Positions 15,825-25,065 of a stretch of 64,000 nucleotides of DNA are shown piece after piece (positions within the stretch are counted from its first letter, which is position 1; the number at the start of each line of letters is the position of its first letter). This DNA is from Clostridiales bacterium (GTDB taxonomy: Bacteria > Bacillota > Clostridia > Saccharofermentanales > Saccharofermentanaceae). A model generated the notes under the pieces. That model ran no database searches. It was not told the origin of the DNA and was given only the letters and a program-made list of their open reading frames with translations. The DNA lies in contig JAGCGK010000124.1 of NCBI GenBank assembly GCA_017649645.1, positions 116,658-180,657 of the forward strand. Direction: 5' to 3'. Position numbers and translations under genes: made by a program.

Positions 15825-17426
15825 ATGACAGAACAAGAACTCGAGAAGCTCTATAACGACGCGTATAAGTCGGTTTATTGGACAGCCATCTCCCTTCTCA
15901 AGAACAAAGAGGAGGCTGAAGATGTCGTGCAGGATACGTTCATCACCGCCTATAACAGTTATGATTCCCTCAAGGATAAGGCCAAGGCCATCGGCTGGGT
16001 CAAGAAGATCGCTGCCAACAAGTGTCTGAACATCTTAACGAGGACCAGGACTTTTAACGCGGATGATGAGTTCTTTGATGACACAGAGGCAGTCGGAGAA
16101 GATTTTCTTCCTGAATCAATGGTAGAGACTGCAGAGAAACGTAAGATCATCATGGACATCATCAACAACACGCTCTCGGAAGAAACTGCGATGACCATCA
16201 TCCTCTTCTACTTTGACGAGATGTCCATCAAGGAGATCGCCGAGAAACTCAATATACCTCAGGGAACTGTTCTATCCCGCTTGAACTATGCCAAGAAGAA
16301 GATCAAGAAGGAGGTTGAAAAGTATGAAAAAGACAATAAGGATAAGCTGTTCGTGGGCATCCCGTTCTTGACATTGCTTTTCGAAAAAGAGGCCGAGCAG
16401 ATACCTTTCAAACCTATGCCGGCATCTTTACTAAGCATGGCCGCATCAACTAAAGCAGCAGCGGGAACCTCAGCAGCAACAGCAGCGAAAACAACTGCAA
16501 CAGCCACAGTTATCAAGGGTGCGGCGATCGGAATCGCAGCCGCAGTAGCTATCGGCGGAGCGGGCATTTTCGCGTATAAAAAGATTGCAGAAAAAAACAA
16601 CAGACCAAGGTCTTCTTCCAAGACAAGGGAGGCCTCTGAGTCAGTTGAGACCACCCAAACGGAAAAAAGCGTCAATTCAAAGGGCATGACGCCTGACCAG
16701 TTGAACCTCGCAGGCGGATATGTAAGCTATGCCACATATCACGATTCAAAAGGAGAAGTCGAGAAAGATCATCAATACTTTGATGCCAACGGCAACCTGG
16801 TCCTCGACTGCCTTTATAACGATAACGGCGAGATGATCCACTCCGACTATTTCATCTATGAAGGCGAAAAGCTCGTAAGAGAAGAACTCTGGGACAACTC
16901 CACCGACAAGTACGGATTATATAAGGATTACACCTATGGTCCAAACGGCATCGAGCGCGTAGATACGGGATATATGTACCTCAATAATGGTGAAGTCGAA
17001 AAGTATTACGAATATGAGTATGACGATCTCGGAAGACTCATAAAGATCACCCAACACTACACCGACAGCGACAAGATCTACTGGTACTGTGATTACACAT
17101 ATAACGATGACGGTACGTATATGACTCAGGTTACATCATTCGATACACTTAGCCAAAAGATGGTGCAGTCTTCCGGTTATTCCATCTATAATGCCGACGG
17201 CCTGCTCCTCGAGGAGAAGACCGGTTCCGGTGGACTTTCTGAAACAGATATTTATCACTATGACGATAATGGTGTCCTTCTGACCATGGAAAACTACTCT
17301 GTGAATACTCTCCACTATACGAAGTACTGTGAGTACGACTCAGAAGGAAGGCTCATAAGAGAGTACGCCATAAATAAAAACGACGTCCAGATCTGGGAGT
17401 ATACATACGTAATCGAAGAACTTTAA
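15825..17426 (+). CDS. ECF sigma factor fused to a membrane helix and external YD-like repeat domain
   Basis: 533 aa. Residues 1-75 are sigma region 2 (AEDVVQDTFITAYNSYDSL) and 105-165 are region 4 (SIKEIAEKLNIPQGTVLSRL). An Ala/Thr-rich stretch then leads to one membrane helix at about 229-250, followed by basic residues and a Ser/Thr/Glu linker. Residues 299-533 are tandem YD-like repeats (YEYDDLGRLI, YTYNDDGTY, CEYDSEGRLIRE). With the sigma domain in the cytoplasm, the repeats lie outside. The usual separate anti-sigma gene is absent: the chain itself links sensor and effector. The external domain is paralogous along its length to the downstream lipoprotein. AAGGAGG lies 12 nt before the ATG. 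Confidence 0.85.
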   Translation: MTEQELEKLYNDAYKSVYWTAISLLKNKEEAEDVVQDTFITAYNSYDSLKDKAKAIGWVKKIAANKCLNILTRTRTFNADDEFFDDTEAVGEDFLPESMVETAEKRKIIMDIINNTLSEETAMTIILFYFDEMSIKEIAEKLNIPQGTVLSRLNYAKKKIKKEVEKYEKDNKDKLFVGIPFLTLLFEKEAEQIPFKPMPASLLSMAASTKAAAGTSAATAAKTTATATVIKGAAIGIAAAVAIGGAGIFAYKKIAEKNNRPRSSSKTREASESVETTQTEKSVNSKGMTPDQLNLAGGYVSYATYHDSKGEVEKDHQYFDANGNLVLDCLYNDNGEMIHSDYFIYEGEKLVREELWDNSTDKYGLYKDYTYGPNGIERVDTGYMYLNNGEVEKYYEYEYDDLGRLIKITQHYTDSDKIYWYCDYTYNDDGTYMTQVTSFDTLSQKMVQSSGYSIYNADGLLLEEKTGSGGLSETDIYHYDDNGVLLTMENYSVNTLHYTKYCEYDSEGRLIREYAINKNDVQIWEYTYVIEEL

Positions 17427-17443
17427 AAATTTTTTCAAAAAGT

Positions 17444-17476
17444 TTCGAATATTTCTATTCCCCTGTGTGTCATATA
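17444..17476 (+). promoter_or_regulatory. ECF-type promoter motif, copy 2 (lipoprotein gene)
   Basis: TTCGAATA, 14 nt, TGTGTCATATA, followed two bases later by CAGATGC as in copy 1. Similarity continues to the AGGAGG. It sits between the sigma-fusion stop and the lipoprotein start. Confidence 0.65.
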
Positions 17477-17507
17477 AGCAGATGCACATTACAGGAGGTT
17501 TAGAAAA

Positions 17508-18581
17508 ATGAAAAAGTTCAGAAATATTATTGTGTGTTTAATGGCAGTTTCTTTGGTTATGTCCGCAGCAGGTTGCAACAGCAGCAAGAGCCACGACAGA
17601 AAGAAAAAGGCAAAAGATGAAACAGAGGAATCCCAGACGATCGAAACTGACGAGTCAGCAGAGACAACTATCAATATTCATATAGAGGAAACGACAGCCA
17701 CTTCTGAGGAGACGACCACAACCCCTCCGGAAGAATCCTCAGAAGGGCTTTTCGTTGATGAAGACGGCTATGCTGATCTCGGATTTACTCAGGGTCTTAT
17801 CGAGATAGCTGATGAAAATTATGCATTCACAGGAACATCTCCTGATATGATCGATGTCACAGGCGGTTACAAAAGCATCGCTGATTATCAGGGCGAAGGT
17901 GATTCCGAAGCCAGAGACCGTCTCTTCGGTGAGTATTACTATAACAGCAACGGCGATCTGGTCCTCTTCTGCAGATACGGTGAAGAAGGTGATCTCGTTC
18001 ATTCCGAGTATTACGAGTACGACGATCAGAATAATCTACTCGTAATGCAGATGTGGTCCAGAGACAGCTACCAGGATTCATCTTTTAAAGCATACGATTA
18101 CAACGATGACGGTTCCATCGCTGCATTCCACTACGGAAAAGCCAGCGGATATATCTCATCCACTACTGTTTTCGAGTATGACGATCAGGGAAGGCTCATA
18201 AGTGAGACAGGCACCGTTACAGACAACGACGAACCAAACTATAAGTATGAGTACACATATAACGATGACGGATCTTACACAAAGATATATCTTGGCAGAA
18301 ATTTAGATGGTGAGTTGGCAAATTCATCTGAAGGCTATGATCTGTACAACGCAGATGGTCTTCACACAGAATATTACACCGGCCCGCTCAGCAATGATTA
18401 TACCTACTATACATATGATGAGAACGGCAGACTTATAGGCGATGAAGACTATTCAGGGTCGCTGTTCAAGGGTAATACCGTATACACATATGACGAAGAG
18501 GGACGCATGATCCAGAAGGACAGATATTACGCATCAGGATCCCTCAACTATTCGATCGTTTTCACCATCGAAGAAATGTAA
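17508..18581 (+). CDS. YD-like repeat lipoprotein, paralogue of the sigma factor's external domain
   Basis: 357 aa. Signal peptide with lipobox SAAGC (Cys23), then a charged Glu/Thr-rich linker to about residue 85, then tandem repeats such as YEYDDQNNL, FEYDDQGRLISE, YTYNDDGSYTK and YTYDEEGRMIQK. Aligned with the sigma-fusion protein it shares NGDLVL..LVHSEYYEYDD against NGNLVL..MIHSDYFIYEG, YNADGL, and an identical IEE near the C-terminus. The repeat resembles RHS/YD repeats but no toxin tip or RHS core is present. AGGAGG is 8 nt upstream. It ends at a terminator. Role unknown; a partner or competitor of the sensor domain is an inference. Confidence 0.82.
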   Translation: MKKFRNIIVCLMAVSLVMSAAGCNSSKSHDRKKKAKDETEESQTIETDESAETTINIHIEETTATSEETTTTPPEESSEGLFVDEDGYADLGFTQGLIEIADENYAFTGTSPDMIDVTGGYKSIADYQGEGDSEARDRLFGEYYYNSNGDLVLFCRYGEEGDLVHSEYYEYDDQNNLLVMQMWSRDSYQDSSFKAYDYNDDGSIAAFHYGKASGYISSTTVFEYDDQGRLISETGTVTDNDEPNYKYEYTYNDDGSYTKIYLGRNLDGELANSSEGYDLYNADGLHTEYYTGPLSNDYTYYTYDENGRLIGDEDYSGSLFKGNTVYTYDEEGRMIQKDRYYASGSLNYSIVFTIEEM

Positions 18582-18616
18582 GCCCCAAACAAATCTCTTT
18601 ATAACTCCCCAACGAA

Positions 18617-18654
18617 ATGGGCGACTCAGATCAAATGAGCCGCCCATTATCTTT
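18617..18654 (+). terminator. Terminator of the lipoprotein gene
   Basis: ATGGGCG-CTCA/TGAG-CGCCCAT stem with one mismatch and a 7-nt loop, followed by TTATCTTTAG. Confidence 0.7.
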
Positions 18655-18675
18655 AGTAATAGAACCTTAAGCGTC

Positions 18676-18704
18676 AAAAAAAGACCTCCGCCGAAGCGAA
18701 GGTC
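18676..18704 (-). terminator. Terminator of gap
   Basis: Minus strand GACCT-CGC/GCG-AGGTC stem capped by TTCG, then seven T. It is placed 29 nt after the gap stop. Confidence 0.88.
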
Positions 18705-18732
18705 CTTATTAAGATCAATTCTAAAACTCTTA

Positions 18733-19734
18733 TTAGCCGAGCTCTGCGAAGTACTTGATTGTACGAACCATCTGGCTTGTGTAGGAGTTCTCGTTGTCGT
18801 ACCAGGAAACAACCTGAACGAGGTTATCAGCGCCAACCATTGTCTGTGTAGCGTCGAAGATAGAACCGAATGTAGAACCAACGATATCAGAAGAAACGAT
18901 CTCATCCTCGTTGTATCCGAAAGACTCTGTAGCAGCAGCCTTCATAGCAGCGTTGATCTCTTCCTTAGTAACGGACTTCTCAACTGTAGCTACGAGGATT
19001 GTTGTTGAACCTGTAGGTGTTGGAACACGCTGAGCAGAACCGATGAGCTTACCGTTGAGCTCTGGGATAACAAGACCGATAGCCTTAGCAGCACCTGTGG
19101 AGTTAGGTACGATGTTGATAGCACCAGCACGGGATCTTCTGAGGTCACCCTTACGCTGTGGGCCGTCAAGGATCATCTGGTCACCTGTGTAAGCATGAAC
19201 TGTTGTCATGATACCGGACTTGATTGTAGCGAGATCGTTAAGAGCCTTAGCCATTGGAGCCAAGCAGTTTGTTGTACAAGAAGCAGCAGAGATGATCTTG
19301 TCATCAGCTGTAAGAGATGTGTGGTTTACGTTGTAAACGATTGTTGGGAGATCGTTTCCTGCAGGAGCAGAGATAACAACCTTCTTAGCACCAGCATTGA
19401 TGTGAGCCTGTGCCTTTTCCTTAGATGTATAGAAACCGGAGCACTCGAGAACTACGTCTACACCGAGCTCGCCCCATGGGCAATTGTTTGCATCTGGCTC
19501 CTTGTAGATCTTAAGTGTCTTACCGTTAACTGTGATTGTGTCCTCACCAGCTGAAACAGTATCCTTAAGAGCGTAAGAACCCTGAGCTGAATCGTACTTC
19601 AAAAGATGAGCAAGCATCTTAGGGCTTGTAAGATCGTTGATAGCAACAACCTCGTAACCCTCTGCACCGAACATCTGACGGAAAGCAAGACGGCCGATAC
19701 GACCAAAACCATTAATTGCGACTTTTACTGCCAT
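18733..19734 (-). CDS. gap: Glyceraldehyde-3-phosphate dehydrogenase
   Basis: 333-aa type I GAPDH of glycolysis. NAD-binding GFGRIGR is at the N-terminus, the catalytic Cys is in [13 protein letters not shown], and phosphate-site residues lie in the usual blocks ([34 protein letters not shown]). Length is normal. AGGAGG is 8 nt before the ATG. Monocistronic, with its own promoter and terminator; the codon choice is uniform and looks like a highly expressed gene. Confidence 0.98.
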   Translation of the reverse strand: MAVKVAINGFGRIGRLAFRQMFGAEGYEVVAINDLTSPKMLAHLLKYDSAQGSYALKDTVSAGEDTITVNGKTLKIYKEPDANNCPWGELGVDVVLECSGFYTSKEKAQAHINAGAKKVVISAPAGNDLPTIVYNVNHTSLTADDKIISAASCTTNCLAPMAKALNDLATIKSGIMTTVHAYTGDQMILDGPQRKGDLRRSRAGAINIVPNSTGAAKAIGLVIPELNGKLIGSAQRVPTPTGSTTILVATVEKSVTKEEINAAMKAAATESFGYNEDEIVSSDIVGSTFGSIFDATQTMVGADNLVQVVSWYDNENSYTSQMVRTIKYFAELG

Positions 19735-19799
19735 GATTAATTCCTCCTAAAATTCCCGAACCCGGGACTATATCTTTGTGTGCCAACTGCACCTTTCAA

Positions 19800-19828
19800 A
19801 TGTTACAACAGTTTTACAATCAATACAA
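19800..19828 (-). promoter_or_regulatory. Sigma-A promoter of gap
   Basis: Minus strand TTGTAT, 17-nt spacer, TAACAT. The leader contains a short TCCCG/CGGGA hairpin before the AGGAGG, which could protect the 5' end of the mRNA. Confidence 0.65.
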
Positions 19829-19939
19829 TAATTAATAATAAGAAGATTGGGTGATTTTGTGGCAAATGAAAACTCAAAACCCTATATTTTTTTAAATTTC
19901 ATATTAAAACGATTTTCACACGAAAAAATGTTCAGCAAT

Positions 19940-19977
19940 ATAAAACATCTCCCGAAGTCAGACATAAACTTCGGGAG
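19940..19977 (-). terminator. Terminator of the metH-trmB-pncA-nadE unit
   Basis: A perfect 10-bp stem CTCCCGAAGT/ACTTCGGGAG with a 9-nt loop, followed on the minus strand by ATGTTTTATATT. Confidence 0.8.
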
Positions 19978-20009
19978 AACAAAATGATCATATTTCTATT
20001 CTTTTCGGA

Positions 20010-20747
20010 TCAGATCTCAGGCTTAAAGCAAGGCATAAATGAGAGCTTAAAGAGGTTAGCCTTATGCTTTCTGTCGATGAGCTCTTTCTTATCCGGATCA
20101 TCGATCTTACCCTCTCTGATATAGACATCGAGTTCGGCATAAGTGAAACCGAGATTGTCCTCATCTGTCTTTCCGCAAAGGCCGTCAATAGGAGTCTTCT
20201 CTACAAGTTCATAAGGAAGTCCCAGGAGATGACCGATCTGTTTCATCTCAGTAACAGTGATGAATGAGCACGGACTGAAATCGCCTACGGAATCACCATA
20301 TCGAGTTGAATAACCTACCCAGTCTTCAGACAGGTTACATGTATTGGCAACACGACCGTTGTTAGACTGTCCGACTGCATAAAGTGTCGTCATCCTGATC
20401 CTCGGAGGGATGTTCTGAATTGTCTGTGAACTTATCTCCATATCCTTCGGGAGGCTGTTAAGAACGCCGTCAACAGCTTCCTTGATATTGATCTCATAAT
20501 TCTTGATACCCAAATGATCTACCAGAAGACGGGCACAATCGATATCGTGTTGCTCACCATTTGGCATCAAAACGCCGATAACGCGGTCCTTTCCGAGTGC
20601 TTCAACACAGAGTGCGGCTACGATGGAAGAATCCTTACCGCCGGAAATACCTACGATAGCATTACATCCCTTGCCATTCTCCTCGAAAAAGTTTCGGATC
20701 CACTCTACACATTCATTCTTAACTTTCAACACATCAAACTCGTACAT
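20010..20747 (-). CDS. nadE: NH3-dependent NAD+ synthetase
   Basis: 245-aa enzyme that amidates nicotinic acid adenine dinucleotide to NAD+, the last step of NAD synthesis. The N-type ATP pyrophosphatase loop is GISGGKDSS; RYGDSVGDFSP and PIDGLCGKTDEDNLG form further substrate-binding segments. There is no N-terminal glutaminase domain, so ammonia is the expected nitrogen donor. The start at 20747 has GAGGTG 6 nt upstream. It follows pncA by 17 nt; together they form a nicotinamide salvage pair. Confidence 0.95.
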   Translation of the reverse strand: MYEFDVLKVKNECVEWIRNFFEENGKGCNAIVGISGGKDSSIVAALCVEALGKDRVIGVLMPNGEQHDIDCARLLVDHLGIKNYEINIKEAVDGVLNSLPKDMEISSQTIQNIPPRIRMTTLYAVGQSNNGRVANTCNLSEDWVGYSTRYGDSVGDFSPCSFITVTEMKQIGHLLGLPYELVEKTPIDGLCGKTDEDNLGFTYAELDVYIREGKIDDPDKKELIDRKHKANLFKLSFMPCFKPEI

Positions 20748-20764
20748 ACTAGTCACCTCGAACC

Positions 20765-21265
20765 TTAATAAACATCAACCTGACAGAATTTCATCGTCGT
20801 AAGTGCTGCCTCATGAGACTCAGGCGTTACTCCCGCACAGCAGGAACTGTCAACTGAAACCTTGATCTCAGGAAACTGTGCCTTGATGATAAGAGCATTG
20901 GACACAACGCAGATATCTGTGCAAAGACCTATAAGTTCTACTTCTTCGAATGATTTTTTGTTCCAGTTCGGCCATCCGAAGTTAGGCTTATCAACGATCT
21001 CGCGGCCCTCGACATAAAGACCGTCAGCGATCTGCCATCCTTTGCTTCCCTCGATACAGTGAACGACCGGAAGCTTCTTGCCTTCTGCAGTATCAAGATA
21101 ATTATCATGATGGGTATCCCGTGTGAAGATAACCTCATCGCCGTTTTTGATGTACTCTTCGATCTTTTTCTTAACATTAGGAACGATAGCTACAGCTTCT
21201 TTTGTTCCGAGCGCCATGTCGATAAAGTCATTTTGCATATCGACGACTATCAATGTTTTCTTCAT
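20765..21265 (-). CDS. pncA: Nicotinamidase / isochorismatase-fold hydrolase
   Basis: 166-aa cysteine hydrolase. The catalytic Asp is in VVDMQNDFID, a metal-binding region is FTRDTHHDNYLDT, and the nucleophilic Cys is in LCTDICVVSNAL. The fold also covers isochorismatases, but the nadE neighbour favours nicotinamide to nicotinate. The start at 21265 has GGAGG upstream; the longer frame to 21304 would overlap trmB. Third in the metH-trmB-pncA-nadE run. Confidence 0.9.
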   Translation of the reverse strand: MKKTLIVVDMQNDFIDMALGTKEAVAIVPNVKKKIEEYIKNGDEVIFTRDTHHDNYLDTAEGKKLPVVHCIEGSKGWQIADGLYVEGREIVDKPNFGWPNWNKKSFEEVELIGLCTDICVVSNALIIKAQFPEIKVSVDSSCCAGVTPESHEAALTTMKFCQVDVY

Positions 21266-21278
21266 GCTAAAAACCTCC

Positions 21279-21932
21279 TTATTTCCTGTTTGTCGCAACG
21301 ACACGCTTGATGCCGATGCCCTGATCTATAAACTTCTGTTCAAATTCAGTTCTTACGTTTTCCTTGTCGTACTCGCTATTTTGAAGTTCGCGGGTAAGTT
21401 CCGAGAGTTCGAATCCGCAGAACTCGAACTCTTCCAGGGAGAAATCGAAGAGGATGTCATTATCGGTCTTCATCCAGATCTGACCGCCGTTCTTGAGCAT
21501 CTTCTTATACTGTACGAGAAAATCCCTATATGTAAGCCTTCTTTTCGGCTTGTTTCTTCTGGACCAAGGGTCGCTGAAGTTAAGGAACATCTTATCGACC
21601 TCATCCTCTTCGAAATAGTTTTCGAGAAGGTTGGCGTCAACGTTCAGGAAGAAAAGATTCGGGATCTCCTCATTGTGTGCTTTTTCGATAGCTGCAAGGA
21701 TGACGGATGAATCACGCTCAAGGGCGATATAAAGGACATCCGGGTGTTTTACTGCCATCTCGGTGCAGAATTTGCCCTTGCCGCAGCCTATCTCCAGGAA
21801 CAGTTCGCATTCCGGCAGAAATCCGCAGACCTCACGCCATTTTCCTTTGTTCTGGAGCGGGTTTTCAAACCAGCGCTCCTTACAGCGTTCCATTCTCTCG
21901 GGAATATGTCTTTTTGTTCTGGCTCTGGCCAT
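21279..21932 (-). CDS. trmB: tRNA (guanine-N7-)-methyltransferase
   Basis: 217-aa SAM-dependent enzyme that makes m7G46 in tRNA. The SAM loop is FLEIGCGKGKF; the catalytic signature is NFSDPWSRRNKPKRRL; the C-terminal motif is VRTEFEQKF. The first residues are basic (MARARTKRHIP). The start overlaps the metH stop by one base (TAATG), so it is translationally coupled to metH. The functional link to metH is SAM chemistry only. Confidence 0.95.
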   Translation of the reverse strand: MARARTKRHIPERMERCKERWFENPLQNKGKWREVCGFLPECELFLEIGCGKGKFCTEMAVKHPDVLYIALERDSSVILAAIEKAHNEEIPNLFFLNVDANLLENYFEEDEVDKMFLNFSDPWSRRNKPKRRLTYRDFLVQYKKMLKNGGQIWMKTDNDILFDFSLEEFEFCGFELSELTRELQNSEYDKENVRTEFEQKFIDQGIGIKRVVATNRK

Positions 21933-24346
21933 TACTTTGTCACCTCATCATTGATCTGTTCGCAGATGCGCACTGATTCCATCGCATCCTTTGCGTAGTA
22001 GGTCGCGCCTATCTGATCGGCAACGTCCTGGGTAAGGACCGCGCCTCCGACAAATGTCGGAACATCAAGTCCCTGCTCCTTAAGAGCTTCGATAGTCTTT
22101 CTCATATATACGACCGTCGTCGTCATAAGCGCCGACAATCCGACAGCTATCGGCTTATATTCCCTGACCGCGTCGCAGATAACGGAAGCCTTAACGTCCT
22201 TACCGAGATCGATGACCTCGAAGCCGTAGCTCTGAAGTACTACCTTGACGATATTCTTACCGATGTCGTGAACGTCAGCCTCAACTGTCGCTATAACGAT
22301 AGGTCCCTTTGTGGAAGACGAATCAGTCTTGATATTCTTTCTTATCTCATCGAAAACGAGTTTTGCAGTCTCAGCTGATACCATAAGCTGCGGCAAGAAG
22401 ATCTTCCCCTTGTCGTAGTCATTTCCGACCTTATCCAAAGCAGGGATAAGAGAATCCGATACGATCTCAAGCGGAGTCTTATCTAGCTTACTTGCTTCTT
22501 CAACTGCCTTATGCTTCTGGCCTTTGACGATAGCATCAAACAAAGGATCTCCTGAGGATTCTTCTGTCTTTGCGGTGCCACCTTCAGCAGGTGCTACGGC
22601 TGCAGCGGAAGTAGCCGCAACGGTTACGTCGTTAGCGTGTCTTTCAATATAATCAGTTGCATTCTCGTCCTTAGCATTAAGGACTTCGAACGCATCGATC
22701 GCACTCATGAGCTCCCTGTCAAACGGATTAAGGATAGGAAGTTTCAAACCTGCGAGCATTGCCATAACGATGAACGTTCTGTTGATCAAAGGTCTGTTCG
22801 GAAGACCGAAGGATACGTTACTTAAGCCAAGACAGGTGGAGCAGCCGAGTCGGTCGGTTACGTACTTAACGCACTTGACCGTCTCCATTACTTCTTTCTG
22901 CTGGGCACTTGCCGTAAGTACCAAACTGTCGATAATGAGTCTTTCCTTACGGATTCCGTACTTAGCAGCTTCATTAACGATATTCTCGGCGATCTTAAAT
23001 CTCTCCTCAGCCGTCGGCGGGATACCGTCTTCGTCGATACATAGTCCGATCAATACTCCGCCGTACTTAGCAGCTATCGGGAAAACATTATCCATGATCT
23101 CCTTTTTGCCGTTGACCGAGTTAATGAGCGGGATTCCGTTATAGATCCTGCAGGCATGTTCAAGAGCCTTAGGATCGGTACTGTCTATCTGAAGCGGAAC
23201 ATCGATAACTTCCTGAAGCTGCTTTACGAGGCTTACCATTACGGCTTCCTCATCGATATTTGGGATACCTACGTTAACATCAAGAACATCAGCGCCCTTC
23301 TCGATCTGCTTAACTCCCTCGTCAACGATATCGTAAAGACGTCCCTCAAGGATCGCTGCCTTCATCTTCGGCTTACCTGTCGGGTTAAGTCTTTCTCCGC
23401 ATCGAATGACCCTGTTGCCGATCTCGACCATTGTACTCGTACCGGTAACGATGGTCCTGTATGGCTTAGGATCGTATTTAAATTCATGTTTCTTGGATTC
23501 TTCTATACTCTTTTGAATATGCTCCGGAGTCGTTCCGCAGCAACCGCCGAATCCGGCGATACCTGCTTCGATCATCTCACCGATATAAAGCGCATATTCA
23601 TCAGCATCTATATCATAGTATGTATTCTCTCCGTCAAATCGCGGAAGTCCTGCATTAGGTTCAACCAGAAGCGGCTTTTCCGCAACAGCAGTGATCCTCT
23701 TTACGATAGGCAGAAGTTCACGAGGTCCAAGAGAACAGTTGATACCGAGCATATCAACTCCTAGAGCCTCAAGAGTGGTTACCATCTGCTCAGGTGAAGC
23801 TCCTGTAAGTGTCTTACCGTTATCGCTAAATGATACGGAAGCGATCAAAGGCAGATCCGAATTCTCCCTTACCGCGAGGATCGCAGCCTTAAGTTCGTAA
23901 AGATCTGTCATCGTCTCCGCGATAAAACCATCGACCTTACCGTCGGCAAGTCTTACCTGCTCTGCAAAGACTTCATATGCATCGTCAAATGAGAGGTCAC
24001 CCAAAGGTTCAAGAAGCTTTCCGCACGGACCGATATCATAAAAGCAGTACTTATCCTTACGGTCACCGATCGCAGCTCTCGCGTTCTTGATGGCGCCTTC
24101 AATAAGTCCGGCCATATCAATGCCCTTGTCAGTCGTATGGAATCTGTCACATCCGAAAGTGTTGCAGGTAATGATATTCGCACCTGCCTCAAGATACTCT
24201 CTGTGGATCCTTTGAACAGTTTCAGGTTCTATTGTGTTCATCTCGATGCTCTGAACACCGGTCTTAATACCGTACTTCTGAAGCATCGTACCGAATCCGC
24301 CGTCAAAAAATATAAAGGACTTACCAAACTGGTCTTTTATGCTCAT
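21932..24346 (-). CDS. metH: Cobalamin-dependent methionine synthase lacking the reactivation domain
   Basis: 804 aa. It transfers the methyl group from methyl-tetrahydrofolate to homocysteine through cobalamin. Homocysteine-binding barrel with zinc ligands ending in GFGGCCGTTPEH (about 1-290), folate-binding barrel with RCGERLNPTGKPKM (about 310-580), an Ala-rich linker near 610, a cap region, and the cobalamin Rossmann domain with EADVHDIGKNIV as the DxHxxG motif. The C-terminal SAM-binding reactivation domain of E. coli MetH is absent; it is encoded separately at 24505. GAGGAG is 9 nt before the ATG. No SAM or cobalamin riboswitch is visible upstream. Confidence 0.95.
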   Translation of the reverse strand: MSIKDQFGKSFIFFDGGFGTMLQKYGIKTGVQSIEMNTIEPETVQRIHREYLEAGANIITCNTFGCDRFHTTDKGIDMAGLIEGAIKNARAAIGDRKDKYCFYDIGPCGKLLEPLGDLSFDDAYEVFAEQVRLADGKVDGFIAETMTDLYELKAAILAVRENSDLPLIASVSFSDNGKTLTGASPEQMVTTLEALGVDMLGINCSLGPRELLPIVKRITAVAEKPLLVEPNAGLPRFDGENTYYDIDADEYALYIGEMIEAGIAGFGGCCGTTPEHIQKSIEESKKHEFKYDPKPYRTIVTGTSTMVEIGNRVIRCGERLNPTGKPKMKAAILEGRLYDIVDEGVKQIEKGADVLDVNVGIPNIDEEAVMVSLVKQLQEVIDVPLQIDSTDPKALEHACRIYNGIPLINSVNGKKEIMDNVFPIAAKYGGVLIGLCIDEDGIPPTAEERFKIAENIVNEAAKYGIRKERLIIDSLVLTASAQQKEVMETVKCVKYVTDRLGCSTCLGLSNVSFGLPNRPLINRTFIVMAMLAGLKLPILNPFDRELMSAIDAFEVLNAKDENATDYIERHANDVTVAATSAAAVAPAEGGTAKTEESSGDPLFDAIVKGQKHKAVEEASKLDKTPLEIVSDSLIPALDKVGNDYDKGKIFLPQLMVSAETAKLVFDEIRKNIKTDSSSTKGPIVIATVEADVHDIGKNIVKVVLQSYGFEVIDLGKDVKASVICDAVREYKPIAVGLSALMTTTVVYMRKTIEALKEQGLDVPTFVGGAVLTQDVADQIGATYYAKDAMESVRICEQINDEVTK

Positions 24347-24504
24347 TCTAGAAAACTCCTCATGACATTTAACCTCATTATCCTATCATATTTATATGTA
24401 CCGGTATACAAAGTATCATTAGTATTATTGACGTTTTTCCACCAACAATACGGAATGGATGGATCTGCCGTCGCTTTTCTTCTATCGAGTTTTTTAGTTA
24501 AAAC

Positions 24505-25065
24505 TTAAGCTTTGAATCCTATCAGTCCCGTCATTGATTTAAAGGGATGCATCATGTTACAAGGATCAAGTTCTATCCCGATCTTACTGATCTCAGGGAT
24601 CAGATCAAAGATCTGGCGCTGCATGGACAAAGGTACGTCACCGTAGCCCGGTGCGTAGCGGAATGTCTCTTCTTTTAAACCGAGTTTTTTCTGATACTCG
24701 TCAGTCACAACTTCAATGAGACTGTTGGCACACGCATCAAGAAGGACCATCTTAGATGGCTCGGAATCCTTATATTTGGAGATCCGCTTGTCAACGGCAG
24801 AACCAAGAGTCGAAACAAGGATGCAGAGGCAATCGCTCTGTTTTCGAGAAAAAAGGCCAAAGGTAGATCTGTAATCCAGATTCAGATCAACGTCCACGTA
24901 GTACTTGGAACCGTCGAAATGAAGCGGATAAAAACGATGGAGGAACTGAGGCCTTGCGACCTTCTTGATCTCCTCCATTGCAGACTCGACCATAAGGAGC
25001 TGCTCCTCATCAGGAGCCTCCTTAAGACCGAGATATTTAAGTGCTAATTTGATGTCTTCGCTCAA
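24505..25065 (-). CDS. Stand-alone MetH reactivation-domain protein
   Basis: 186-aa protein matching the C-terminal activation domain of MetH: the family motif RYAPGYGDVPLS and a C-terminal block ending MTGLIGFKA are present. In MetH this module binds SAM and re-methylates oxidised cob(II)alamin. A stand-alone version beside a minimal MetH is known in Thermotoga maritima. The start is TTG at 25065, overlapping the HIT gene stop by 4 nt with GGAG 8 nt upstream. It lies 158 nt upstream of metH. Confidence 0.88.
   Translation of the reverse strand: MSEDIKLALKYLGLKEAPDEEQLLMVESAMEEIKKVARPQFLHRFYPLHFDGSKYYVDVDLNLDYRSTFGLFSRKQSDCLCILVSTLGSAVDKRISKYKDSEPSKMVLLDACANSLIEVVTDEYQKKLGLKEETFRYAPGYGDVPLSMQRQIFDLIPEISKIGIELDPCNMMHPFKSMTGLIGFKA

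Noticed and set aside
24347..24504. SAM or cobalamin riboswitch upstream of metH
   Set aside because: The 158-nt gap shows no conserved core of either class and no clear terminator hairpin.
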